A DNA stretch of 64,000 bases from Thiorhodovibrio litoralis (GCF_033954455.1 NZ_CP121473.1:620001-684000); one strand, 5' to 3'. Positions 9,114 to 17,282 are shown, counted from the stretch's first letter. The notes: generated by a model not told the origin, from the sequence alone. Made by a program: numbers and translations.

Positions 9114-9950
9114 TCAGGCTTTCTTCTGTGTACCGATGATCTCCATCAGAATGTACTTCAGGTAGACGGGCGTCGAGATTAGGTTCCGCCGCCACAAGCG
9201 TCTCGGCTCACGCAACAATCGCGGTAGCCATTCAAGTCCGAGTTTGCGAATCCACTCTGGAGACCGTTTCTTTGAGCCGCCATAAAAATCGAAAACGGCA
9301 CCAATTGCGCAGATGAGCGGCACTTGGAGTACCTGCCGATGATTTTCAATCCATTTTTCCTGCTTGGGAGCTGTCATGCCGACCCATAGCACGTCCGGCT
9401 TAGCTTCGTTGATCATCTGAGCCATTTTACGGTTCTCTTCTTGGGAAAAGGTCTGCTTGAATGGCGGGGAGTAAGTGCCGCAAACTGAGATATTGGTGAA
9501 ATCCTTAGCGAGCTTGTGAGCGATTGCATTAAGAACACCTGGAGTGGATCCAAGAAAGAAATAACGCAGGTTTTCTGATTTATCGGCCAGTTGGGATAAA
9601 TGAAGAAAAAACTCAGTTCCTGCTACTCTTTCCCTGATGGGAAGGCCAAGCATTTTGGCGCCTAGAATAATGCCGGCACCGTCGGGAAGTAATAGACTGG
9701 CGCGGGTCAGTGCCAATCGAAATTCATCATCATGCTTTGCCACAACGATCGAGTGTGGGTTAATGCAGTCCACGACATCAACTCGCGTCTTCTCGTTGAG
9801 CATATCGAACGCCAGTCTAACGTCACCATGCAGACCACGAGCGCTGATGTCATAACCCAGTAGACGACTTGATGGCCTTATCTCGCCGGATACTTGATCG
9901 TTCTGTGTGAGACCCCTTGGTTTTTTGTGTGGAAGTTTCGGTGTGGTCAT
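9114..9950 (-). CDS. WecG/TagA/CpsF family glycosyltransferase
   Basis: A 278-residue protein with the full family signature: VVDCINPHSIVVAKHDDEF, LLLPDGAGIILGAKMLG with the conserved catalytic-region Asp, YFFLGSTPGVL, VLWVGMTAPKQEKWIE, and the C-terminal RSPEWIRKLGLEWLPRLLREPRRLWRR. GT26 enzymes transfer a sugar (ManNAc-type in the known cases) to an undecaprenyl-diphosphate-linked sugar as the second step of polymer unit synthesis. The gene is on the minus strand and its ATG lies 12 bases from the TA target site of an IS630 element; a GAAGG-type ribosome binding site survives in the short gap but the original promoter has been moved about 1.2 kb away. Expression may therefore be lost or depend on the element. 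Confidence 0.9.
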   Translation of the reverse strand: MTTPKLPHKKPRGLTQNDQVSGEIRPSSRLLGYDISARGLHGDVRLAFDMLNEKTRVDVVDCINPHSIVVAKHDDEFRLALTRASLLLPDGAGIILGAKMLGLPIRERVAGTEFFLHLSQLADKSENLRYFFLGSTPGVLNAIAHKLAKDFTNISVCGTYSPPFKQTFSQEENRKMAQMINEAKPDVLWVGMTAPKQEKWIENHRQVLQVPLICAIGAVFDFYGGSKKRSPEWIRKLGLEWLPRLLREPRRLWRRNLISTPVYLKYILMEIIGTQKKA

Positions 9951-10041
9951 TTTGTTGCCTTCTAGTTCCTTATTTCGGCTTATGTTGCGAAAAAAAGCCG
10001 CTAGTGGTATCTCTTAGAGCATTGCAGAAGGAGATACCGCT

Positions 10042-11177
10042 ATGACAAAGAAATATGTAGTCCGTCTCAGCGATGAAGAGCGTGGTTTGTTGGAAGACCT
10101 GGTGAGCAAAGGGCAAGCGGCGGCGCAGAAGATCAAACATGCGAATGTATTGCTCAAGGTCGATGCCGAAGGGGCGAATTGGAGCGATGCACAAGCCGCT
10201 GAGGCGTTCGGTTGCGCGCCGCGCACTGTCTTCAGCATTCGCGAGCGGTTCGTCGAACAAGGATTTGAAGCGGCGCTTTCACGCAAGCAACGTGAGCACC
10301 CGAGCTGCGAGCCCCTGCTCGATGGGGAAAAGCAGGCGCGGTTGGTGCAAATTGCCTGTAGCGAGCCGCCTCCCGGATACGCGCGCTGGACGTTGAATTT
10401 ACTCGCGGGGAAGTTGGTGGAACTGGATGTCGTTGAGAGCATCTCGGCACCCACGGTGATGCGCGCACTAAAAAAAACGCACTCCAACCGCATCGGCGCA
10501 AGTGCTGGGTGATTCCCCCCGGGGAAGACGCCGCCTTTGTGGCGCAAATGGAAGATGTCCTGGAGGTCTACCGCCGCCCCTACGACCCCAAGAAGCCAGT
10601 TGTCTGCATCGATGAACAACCGACCCAGTTGATTGCCGAGACACGCCAGCCCCTGCCGATGCAACCGGGCCAACCCGAACGCTACGATTATGAATATGAG
10701 CGCGCCGGTACGGCGGTGAACTTCATGATCACAGAACCCTTGGGGCAATGGCGCAAAGTCAGTGTGCGCGAAACCAAAACCGCGATCGATTTAGCCCAAG
10801 AAATCAAGACATTGCTGGACGTGGACTATCCCGACGCCGAGAAAGTCGTCATCGTCTGGGACAACCTCAATACGCATACGCCCGCCTCTCTGTACAAAGC
10901 CTTCCCACCTGAGGAAGCGCGGCGGTTGATCGAGCGCTTGGAAATCCACTACACCCCAAAGCACGGCAGCTGGTTGGACATTGCCGAAATCGAACTCAGT
11001 GTCATGACCAAGCAGTGCCTAGACCGCCGCATCGGCGATATCGAAACGCTTCGCCGCGAAACCGCCGCCTGGGCAGAACAACGCAACGAGGCCCAAATCG
11101 GCGTCGACTGGCAATTCACCAACGACAAAGCGCCTGTGAAGTTGAAGCACTTGTATCCGCAAGTTAAGCTGAAATGA
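10042..11177 (+). CDS. IS630-family transposase (two frames joined by a -1 frameshift)
   Basis: The first frame (10042-10512) encodes the helix-turn-helix part: KIKHANVLLKVDAEG, WSDAQAAEAFGCAPRTVFSIRERFVEQGFEAALS, then the linker to the catalytic region. The second frame (reading to 11177) carries the DDE domain: VVCIDEQPTQL (first Asp), VIVWDNLNTHT (second Asp), then YTPKHGSWLDIAEIELS (final Glu). In the zero frame translation would stop at 10510-10512 shortly after an A8 run at 10470-10477; a -1 shift there gives KKNALQPHRRKCWVIPPGED and continuous homology. AAGGAG precedes the ATG by about 7 bases. All catalytic residues are present, so this can be a functional element using programmed frameshifting, although a simple mutation in the A run is the alternative. 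Confidence 0.85.
10470..10477 (+). promoter_or_regulatory. Slippery A8 run for -1 frameshifting in the IS630 transposase
   Basis: Zero-frame codons are CTA AAA AAA ACG, giving the heptamer A AAA AAA on which two lysine tRNAs can slip back one base. The -1 frame is exactly the frame of the catalytic domain. The zero-frame stop follows 34 bases later. Similar A-run signals control several IS families. Confidence 0.65.
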
Positions 11178-11271
11178 GGTCCTAGTTGCCTATTTTAAGT
11201 GCGATGAATTGTAGCGAGAGATGGTCGCTGTGTCTCTCTACCTGGGAGATGTCAGTCCGGTAGGATGGTTG

Positions 11272-13099
11272 TGTCCACTCCGAAAAGGCACTCCGCCGTG
11301 GAGTCGCTGTTGGCTGCGGGCTGAGCACCAGGGATAGTAACCAGTTGCGCGAGCGACGGGTCTTACACGGATATTTGACGAACATTGACTAGGGTACAAC
11401 GCGCTTCATGTAAACCTGCCGCGATCGAAGCTGTTGGCAATTGCCGGGCAGCCCTGGGCTAGCGTTCAGGCAGCCATTTCGGCCTCTTTGGCCTGATACA
11501 GGACTATCCGCTTCACGTTGAGCCACGCCACTCGGCACACCGCCCAGAGCTGAACGGCGCTGCGACCGCGATACTTCAGCTTCTTGTTTCGGGTGTGGTA
11601 GACGAGTTGGAAGATGCTCGCCTCGACGTTGCAGCGGCGATTGAAGAGCTCGCGCGGGAGATACTTCGTGCGCCGTCGCGTGGCGGCCGCATCAATGGTT
11701 TTGTCGGTGATGTAACGCCATTGGCCGTCGGCACGAAACCGATAGCGACCCGGTTTGTATTCTTCGGCGAGTTGGCGCTCGCCGCTGTGGCGGTCGACGA
11801 CGATGACACCCTCGTCGGTGCGCTCGACGTCGTAGCGCCCGGGCTTGCCGGGGAAACCGGTGTAATGGATGTCTTTGTCCTGCTCGTTGGCGTAGGTCTC
11901 ATTGGCTTCGCTGTAGTAGGCGCCGTCGGCGGAGATCGCTTCTGCCGGGGTCTCGAGCACCTGTTCGCTGTTGGCGACCGCCTCTTGGAGGTAGCTGTTG
12001 TCGGCGGCGGTGGCGGGCTCGACTTGGACGTCGACGATGAGGTTGAGCCCGTCGTCCTGGCAGGTTTCGGTGAGGTTGACGCTGTAACCGCGCGCGGTCT
12101 CATCGCGGTTCTTGCGGTAGGCGGCGTCTTCGTCATGCGGGGATTGGAGCGAGTCGGCACTGATCTCTTGGGCGGGTTTGAGCGTCACGCGGGTCGCCTC
12201 GTTTGAATCATCGACCTGGTATTGCTCAAGCAGTAGCCGCTCGATGAGCGAATAGCGGGGGCTGCTCTGGGCATCGTAAGTCTGATGCAGACGCAGGAGT
12301 AATTCGCCAAGCTCCTCGAGCCAGGCGTGCTTGGCGGTTTCTTCCAGGCGGTAGATGTGCTGACTCGGGCGTTTGGCGCACAGGCGTTCCAGCAGGGCGC
12401 GGTCGGCGTCGCTTAGGCGCGCTTGCTGCTCGGGCGCGAGGCTGTTCCAGAAGACCTGCAGGCAGGCGATGATGAGCTGTAAGCGGGTGCAGGCGGCCAG
12501 GTTGCTGCCCAGAAGGGTGCTATCCATGCGCAGGCGATCACCCACCACGCCGAGGCGCTTGGCTTGCTCGCGCGTGAGCTCCTGAAAGACGTCTTTGAGC
12601 AGGTTCTCGCCTGTCTCGACTTGGTGGGCAGACAATCGCTGCTTGAACAGGTAGTAGGTCGATTCGACCGGCACTTCGTTGGTGAGGTTCATCAGTCCCA
12701 AGGCGCGACGCACCAGCAGATTGAAGTGCACCGCCTCGAACAATTCCTCGTCACTCCAGCCGAAGCCCTCTTTGAGGATGAGCATCCCGACCAGCAGGCG
12801 CAGCGGGGCGTTCGGGCGACCGGTGGTGTCATCGAACAGCTCGGCAAAACGCTCCTCGGGAATGCGGTTGGTGACTTGGTCGAGGAAGACGTTCTGCCAG
12901 GCGCTGGGATCGTTGAGCTTCTTCTGGTCGAGAGCGCGCAAGAACTGCTCGACGTTGCTGAACAGATCAATCTGGCTGCTGGCAGGGCTGGCTCGGAACA
13001 TCGTCTGGATGGCCTCGGCTGAGTCTTTGGACGGACGGTGCTATTTTACCAGCCATCGGCTGCCAGTCGACCGGTCTGGGGACTTTTCGGAGGGGACTC
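11272..13099. mobile_element. Complete IS1182-family insertion sequence with 7-bp target duplication
   Basis: The 7-mer ATGGTTG occurs directly outside both ends (11265-11271 and 13100-13106). The ends are inverted repeats: TGTCCACTCCGAAAAG at the left and, on the other strand at the right, GAGTCCCCTCCGAAAAG. The element is about 1,828 bp, normal for the family, with the transposase on the minus strand and a 190-bp noncoding stretch at its left end. It landed just upstream of a decayed GT2 glycosyltransferase gene. Confidence 0.85.
11466..13001 (-). CDS. IS1182-family transposase
   Basis: A 511-residue DDE transposase. The N-terminal DUF772-type region reads RPNAPLRLLVGMLILKEGFGWSDEELFEAVHFNLLVRRALGL and PVESTYYLFKQRL; the core begins with GDRLRMDSTLLGSNLAACTRLQL, containing the first Asp; the second Asp is in AISADGAYYSEAN, and the C-terminal NRRCNVEASIFQLVYHTRNKKLKYRGR block holds the catalytic Glu and the family's typical ending. 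Length is normal and no stops or frameshifts are seen, so the gene appears intact. It is on the minus strand, inside well-defined element ends. Confidence 0.92.
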   Translation of the reverse strand: MFRASPASSQIDLFSNVEQFLRALDQKKLNDPSAWQNVFLDQVTNRIPEERFAELFDDTTGRPNAPLRLLVGMLILKEGFGWSDEELFEAVHFNLLVRRALGLMNLTNEVPVESTYYLFKQRLSAHQVETGENLLKDVFQELTREQAKRLGVVGDRLRMDSTLLGSNLAACTRLQLIIACLQVFWNSLAPEQQARLSDADRALLERLCAKRPSQHIYRLEETAKHAWLEELGELLLRLHQTYDAQSSPRYSLIERLLLEQYQVDDSNEATRVTLKPAQEISADSLQSPHDEDAAYRKNRDETARGYSVNLTETCQDDGLNLIVDVQVEPATAADNSYLQEAVANSEQVLETPAEAISADGAYYSEANETYANEQDKDIHYTGFPGKPGRYDVERTDEGVIVVDRHSGERQLAEEYKPGRYRFRADGQWRYITDKTIDAAATRRRTKYLPRELFNRRCNVEASIFQLVYHTRNKKLKYRGRSAVQLWAVCRVAWLNVKRIVLYQAKEAEMAA

Positions 13100-13197
13100 A
13101 TGGTTGAAGAACGAACCGCATTTTTTGCGAGGGTTCTGGCGGGGATGTCGTCCAGGCAATTGCTACGTTCTTGCTTATCCGTGTTGGTGACTGATGA

Positions 13198-13524
13198 ACT
13201 GTGTGGCGCGTTGATCCGGCGGGAGTGGTGCTCCACTGGCGCTCGGGCGCGTTCGACCCGAAACGACTGCAATGGGGCGGCTGGATGCCGCCGCATCCGA
13301 CGATCAAGGGGTACGGGCGTGTTAAGTAAACGGGGCGGCAGGTAGTCTATCTGCCCGAGGTGCTGGTGCGGATGCGCACCGGCCGGGCCAGCAATCTGTC
13401 GATGCGCAATATGATGTGTAAATCGTCCGAGGATGATCGGGCGTTGCGGGCGAATGGGGTAGGTGCGGGCGGTGCTTTGGCCTGATAGAATCTGTCGAAA
13501 CTTGGGCAATTTTTAGTCCGTTAA
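13198..13524 (+). pseudogene. Decayed GT2 glycosyltransferase (colanic-acid/EPS type)
   Basis: A single frame can be read across this stretch and resembles the C-terminal half of EPS GT2 enzymes: VVLHWRSGAFDPKRLQWGG, then WMPPHPT, then after a break VVYLPEVLVRMRTGRASN, EDDRALRANGVGAGGALA, and NLSKLGQF. Between PPHPT and VVYLPE the family normally has roughly 60 or more residues (the FFVRR...GGFD region), so there is an internal deletion, with a TAA at 13327-13329. Near the end the codons TGA TAG stand where relatives have Trp-Lys (TGG AAG) before NLSKL, so both appear to be point nonsense mutations. The N-terminal catalytic part is missing. This is a dead gene, next to the IS1182 element. Confidence 0.8.
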
Positions 13525-13659
13525 GGGCGGGGCGAATTATTTGGCGCCAGTTTTCCTCAGTCAGTTCTCTAGAAATACTTAGCTTCCCGGGTGCCGGAAG
13601 TATCTGGACGCTTCGCGTTGTGAATGGACGAAAATATAATTCCTAGGAGCGGATTGAAA

Positions 13660-14398
13660 ATGGATAGCCGGGTTGGAAGCACATCTGCTTAGCCAACAGA
13701 AACCTTCCGCTCTAAACCACCAACAGAAGACATCAAGCAGCAGTTTCATCATTTGTTTGAGCTTAATGGCTCACTGCCGGATCGCCTGCCGAAGGTGATT
13801 TTCGACAATGTCGTCGCAGGCTCCCTTTTACTTGCGACCGCCCCGGTCTTGCTGTTATTAAAGCTCGCCTATCTAATCGAAGGCTGGATTTTGCCAGAAA
13901 ATATAGGGCCGTTGTTCTTTTATTACAATGCAGTCAGCGCTGGTCGCGTCTTCCGTAAATACAAGATTTTGCATCATTAAAGTTAAGTACATTGAGCCAG
14001 AGTAAGCAAAGCGGGGCGATTGGGTTGCCTATTTCGCTGAATGGACACCGGAGAGTAGAGCTGTGATGGGGCGTTTCGTCAAGAGCTTTTACTTTGACGA
14101 GATTCCGCAATTCTATTGTGTGCTGCGTGGGGAAATGAGCATTGTCGGGCCGCGCCCTCTGGCAATCGTGCATTACCAGCGTGATTTGGCGCAGGGAAAA
14201 GTGGCACGCTCACTGATCAAGGGCGGTTTATTGGAACTGGGCCATATTCATAAAGAAACCTCTGAGATGGGGAAGCCTTTCTATGAATATGAATACGTCG
14301 ATCAGTATCTTAAGCACTCCCCCATGGGGCTTTTGTGGCTGGATTTGACGATCATCGCCAAGGGTGTCCGTTTGATGCTCCAGGGCAAAGGGTTGTGA
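13660..14398 (+). pseudogene. Disrupted bacterial sugar transferase (initiating phosphoglycosyltransferase)
   Basis: An ATG at 13660 with GGAG about 10 bases upstream opens a frame that hits TAG at 13690, continues in frame as KPPTEDIKQQFHHLFELNG, then VIFDNVVAGSLLLATAPVLLLLKLAYL (the single membrane helix of the family) and GPLFFYYNAVSAGRVFRKYKI, and ends at TAA (13978). A shift of frame then continues the homology: IIKVKYIEPE, another TAA at 14003-14005, WVAYFAEWTPESRAVMGRF, FDEIPQFYCVLRGEMSIVGPRPLAI. The last block is the signature of pfam Bac_transf enzymes, which place the first sugar phosphate on undecaprenyl phosphate. At least one frameshift and two nonsense codons make it inactive. 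Repeat-unit initiation must come from elsewhere, or the locus is silent. Confidence 0.85.
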
Positions 14399-14411
14399 CG
14401 GTATCGCTGAC

Positions 14412-15977
14412 ATGACGAATCAGGTGTCTTTAATCCGGCTGGCGGTTGCCATTGGCATTACCTTTGTTCTCATCGGTAACCTTTACTTGCCAGCACTACC
14501 CAATCTGCTGAGACAATGGAGCTCCAGCGAATACAGTCACGGCTATTTTATCCCGCTTGTTAGCCTGATGTTGGTTTGGCAAAAATGGACGGCGCTCGCC
14601 AAAATGCGCTTTTCCGGGGCATGGTTGGGCTTCGGTCTAACCCTTGTCGCGTTTTTGATGCTCCTGGTTGGACATCTGAGTGCCGTCTACATGGTGATGC
14701 ACATCTCGCTGATTTTGCTGATTACGGGCATGGTTTGGTCCTTCGCTGGACACGCGGCCATGCGGATTCTCTCGGTGCCGTTGGTTTATCTGGTCTTCAT
14801 GATCCCTTTGCCTAACTTTTTGCATAACCAGTTATCTCTCAGCCTGCAATTGTTGTCCTCTGAGATCGGCGTTTGGTTTATCCGGCTTTTTGGTATTTCG
14901 GTGTTCCTTGAGGGCAATGTCATTGACCTGGGTAGCTATCAGTTGCAGGTGGTGGATGCGTGCAGTGGCTTGCGCTATTTGTTCCCATTGATGAGCTTTG
15001 GTTTTTTGATTGCCTACTTCTTCAAGGCGCCTTGGTGGCAGCGGGTGATCGTCTTTGCTTCAACCGTGCCTATCACAGTGGCCATGAACAGCTTTAGAAT
15101 CGGGGTTACCGGGCTGCTGGTGGAGTATTTTGGCATCGGCGCCGCCGAGGGCTTTTTGCACGATTTTGAGGGCTGGATTATCTTTATGGCGTGCACGGCT
15201 CTGTTGCTGGCGGAGGTGTGGCTGTTCGTGCGTTTTAGTGGCCATTTCTGCAAGAATCGGTCCTTTGGCGCAGCCTTGGCGCTGGATTGGCCCGAGCCTT
15301 TGCTGGCGGATTTCGTGCCGCCTGGGCGCTCGGTGCCCAAGCCCTTCTGGGCGGCGCTGGCGTTGTTGGCACTGACGGCTGTGGTGATGCCTTTTTTGCA
15401 GGCGCGCCCGGTGGAGCCTTTGGCGCGCGAATCCCTGACGGTTTTTCCTGAGGAGGTCGGGCAGTGGGAAGGCACGCCTGAGATTCTGCAAGAGAATATT
15501 CTTCGGAGCCTGGATCTGACCGATTATTTCATCGGGGATTTCATCGGTGGCGGTGATCGGCGGGTGAATTTTTATGCCGCCTACTATGATTCTCAGGGGG
15601 CTGGGGAGTCGGCCCATTCGCCACGCTCGTGCATTCCGGGCGGGGGCTGGAGGATTGAGGACTTGCAGCGGATCAGCCTGGATGGCTTGTTCGTGGCGGG
15701 GCAGCCGTTGCGGGTCAACCGGCTTAAGATTCAGCGCGGTGAGGATAAGCAGCTGGTGTATTATTGGTTCCAGCAACGCGGCCGGGTGTTGACGAATGAG
15801 TATGCGGTGAAGTGGTTCTTGTTCTGGGATGCGCTGACGCGCAATCGCACCGATGGGGCGCTGGTGCGGCTGACAACGGTGATTCAGCCGTGGGAAGACT
15901 GGGCCGATGGCGATCGGCGGTTGCGGGAGTTCGCGGCCCAGGCGGTGCCGGAGTTGGGGCGGTTTGTTCCGGACTGA
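14412..15977 (+). CDS. xrtD: Exosortase with fused C-terminal EpsI domain (XrtD type)
   Basis: This 521-residue membrane protein has the exosortase core in residues 1-275 with about eight hydrophobic helices. Proposed catalytic residues are all present: Cys184 in VVDACSGLRYL, Arg229 in MNSFRIG and His250 in GFLHDFEGW. Residues about 310-520 form an EpsI (DUF3485) domain, recognisable by FPEEVGQWEG and by SAHSPRSCIPGGGW with conserved His402 and Cys407. Exosortases cut and process C-terminal sorting signals of exported proteins; the fused arrangement is known from the VPLPA-CTERM-specific XrtD group, and assignment to that group rests on architecture. EpsI is associated with EPS export. No protein with a VPLPA-type tail was found in this window. 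The gene starts 13 bases after the dead sugar transferase and is the only clearly intact gene of this end of the island. Confidence 0.88.
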   Translation: MTNQVSLIRLAVAIGITFVLIGNLYLPALPNLLRQWSSSEYSHGYFIPLVSLMLVWQKWTALAKMRFSGAWLGFGLTLVAFLMLLVGHLSAVYMVMHISLILLITGMVWSFAGHAAMRILSVPLVYLVFMIPLPNFLHNQLSLSLQLLSSEIGVWFIRLFGISVFLEGNVIDLGSYQLQVVDACSGLRYLFPLMSFGFLIAYFFKAPWWQRVIVFASTVPITVAMNSFRIGVTGLLVEYFGIGAAEGFLHDFEGWIIFMACTALLLAEVWLFVRFSGHFCKNRSFGAALALDWPEPLLADFVPPGRSVPKPFWAALALLALTAVVMPFLQARPVEPLARESLTVFPEEVGQWEGTPEILQENILRSLDLTDYFIGDFIGGGDRRVNFYAAYYDSQGAGESAHSPRSCIPGGGWRIEDLQRISLDGLFVAGQPLRVNRLKIQRGEDKQLVYYWFQQRGRVLTNEYAVKWFLFWDALTRNRTDGALVRLTTVIQPWEDWADGDRRLREFAAQAVPELGRFVPD

Positions 15978-16226
15978 TTGGAGAGGCATTTCACGCGACC
16001 ATTAAGGTTCCTCGGAATGCTTCTCTGCGCGGCGGTCGGGGCAAGGCTTGCTCCGGGAAGGTTCGACGCATGACCAAATCTGAGCTTCAACGGGATGCTG
16101 TGGGCACGCGGGCCGATGGGGTTGACATGGTCGCGCTGACAAAGTCGCGAGAGTCTTTCGTTGGTGGACGGGCGTTTGTCGATTGTACTAACCTGTCGTC
16201 AATTGTTTGCTTTTGGGACTCTTGAC

Positions 16227-16514
16227 ATGCCCTCTGTCATCGCATCGGCCCGATCTTCCCGTCTTGGCTTGCGCGCCACCCCCGCACAGGAGGCCGTGCT
16301 GCGGCGCGCCGCTGAAGTCGCCCACAAGTCGCTGACCGACTTCATTCTTGACGCAGCCTACCAGGCGGCGGAGCAAACCTTGCTCGATCAACGCCTCTTC
16401 ATGGTTTCGGGCAACCAGTACCAGGCACTCTTGGACATGCTGGATCGGCCCGAGACGGACAATCAAAAATTGGCGGATCTGCTTTCACGCCGTCCGGTGT
16501 GGGCCGATACTTGA
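16227..16514 (+). CDS. DUF1778 antitoxin (TacA-like)
   Basis: A 95-residue protein with SSRLGLRATPAQEAVLRRAAEVAHKSLTDFILDAAYQAAEQ, the ribbon-helix-helix DUF1778 domain of TacA-type antitoxins, followed by a C-terminal tail that in the family wraps the toxin. Its partner, a GNAT acetyltransferase toxin, overlaps its 3' end by 16 bases, the usual arrangement. The ATG at 16227 is chosen because the domain starts right after it; the longer open frame upstream (from 16161) has no domain. The family binds its own promoter as a complex with the toxin; the 250-bp noncoding stretch upstream (15978-16226) would hold that promoter, but no clear operator palindrome was identified. Confidence 0.88.
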   Translation: MPSVIASARSSRLGLRATPAQEAVLRRAAEVAHKSLTDFILDAAYQAAEQTLLDQRLFMVSGNQYQALLDMLDRPETDNQKLADLLSRRPVWADT

Positions 16515-17011
16515 GTTTGTCGGCACCTCAGCCGTTGGGTGTGGCGCATCGGCTGGAGGCGTTTGATTGCGGGCAGCCCGCCCTCACGACATGGCTGCGC
16601 CAATATGCGCGTCAGGCCCAAGGGAGCGGATCGGCGAGAACCTTTGTCGCTTGCGATCAAGATCGGGTGGCTGGCTACTATAGCCTGACTGTCGGCCAGA
16701 TTGACACGCTGGAAGCTCCCGAGCGGATTCGTCGTGGTATGGGGCAGTACCCAATTCCCTTGATCATTTTGGCGAGGCTCGCCGTGGATTTGGATTATCA
16801 GAAGCCGGGTTTGGGTTATAGCCTGCTGCAAGACGCTATCATTCGTACAATTGCTGTCGCTGGACATGCTGGGATTCGGGCGCTGCTGACACACCCCATC
16901 AATGCTCGGGCCGATGCTTTTTATCGCCGGTTCGGTTTCGAGCCAACGCCATTGCAACACCGACAACTCATTTTGCTCCTCAAGGACGCGCGCCGGCTTG
17001 TCCGGCCCTAG
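16499..17011 (+). CDS. GNAT-family acetyltransferase toxin (TacT-like)
   Basis: A 170-residue GNAT protein. The start region LSAPQPLGVAHRLEAFDCGQPALTTWLRQYARQAQ is the typical TacT opening, followed by TFVACDQDRVAGYYSLTVGQI, PLIILARLAVDLDYQKPGLGYSLLQDAI (acetyl-CoA binding Q-x-x-G-x-G loop) and ADAFYRRFGFEPTP with the conserved Tyr. In characterised systems the toxin acetylates the amino group of aminoacyl-tRNA and blocks translation; the DUF1778 partner neutralises it. Start is GTG at 16499 inside the antitoxin gene; translation is probably coupled. The pair sits in the accessory zone between the exosortase gene and an exosortase relic. Confidence 0.88.
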   Translation: MGRYLSLSAPQPLGVAHRLEAFDCGQPALTTWLRQYARQAQGSGSARTFVACDQDRVAGYYSLTVGQIDTLEAPERIRRGMGQYPIPLIILARLAVDLDYQKPGLGYSLLQDAIIRTIAVAGHAGIRALLTHPINARADAFYRRFGFEPTPLQHRQLILLLKDARRLVRP

Positions 17012-17150
17012 CGCCTGTGACATTACTCGCGATCATGACAGGATTCAGCGGGCTGGCAACGCCGCGCGCTTTCGCTCGGTGTCGCGCTGGTCCTCAAGGT
17101 TAGCCGCGATTCCCGCGACACCAGGTCACCGAGTGACAACGGCATGATGA

Positions 17151-17282
17151 TACCTGGTGGTGCATGTCTCGCTCATTCTGCTGCTAACCGGGCTGGTGTG
17201 GGCGTTTACAGGGCATGAATATGCCGTGAAGTGGTTCTTGTTCTGGGGTGCGCGGACCCGCAACCGCACCGACGGGGCATAG
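17151..17282 (+). pseudogene. Relic of a second exosortase-EpsI gene with the middle deleted
   Basis: The frame from TAC at 17151 to TAG at 17280 translates to YLVVHVSLILLLTGLVWAF, then TGHEYAVKWFLFW, then GARTRNRTDGA. The first half matches residues 93-114 of the intact exosortase at 14412 (YMVMHISLILLITGMVWSF) and the second half matches its residues 463-483 (EYAVKWFLFWDALTRNRTDG). The two pieces are joined directly after GH, so about 348 codons are missing. DNA identity is partial (for example ATGGTGATGCACATC versus CTGGTGGTGCATGTC), so this is an old paralogue, not a recent copy. Flanks 17012-17150 and 17283-17402 show no recognisable gene. Confidence 0.8.

Larger units (their letters stand above)
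9963..11184. mobile_element. Complete IS630-family insertion sequence
   Basis: The element is bounded by TA at 9963-9964 and 11183-11184, the target duplicated by IS630/Tc1-type transposition. Inside them lie 25-bp imperfect inverted repeats, 9965-9989 and 11158-11182, agreeing at 19 of 25 positions by eye; both share the core ATTTC-x-GCTTA and end in TTGCG. The body of about 1,218 bp carries one transposase spread over two overlapping frames. The right repeat overlaps the transposase stop codon. It sits immediately upstream of the wecG-like gene. Confidence 0.9.

Noticed and set aside
11199-11400. Possible 5' end of a group II intron beginning GTGCG
   Set aside because: The downstream part lies within the IS1182 element once its inverted repeats and target duplication are recognised, and no domain V or reverse transcriptase is present.
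13100-13345. 81-codon frame beginning right after IS1182
   Set aside because: Most of it is in a different frame from the GT2 homology, which is the better explanation of this stretch.
15060-15989. 309-codon minus-strand frame within the exosortase gene
   Set aside because: Antisense shadow; Arg/Pro/His-rich composition and no domain.
15812-16225. Plus-strand frame overlapping the exosortase end
   Set aside because: Overlaps a firm gene in another frame and shows no family resemblance after it; the 250-bp spacer is treated as noncoding.
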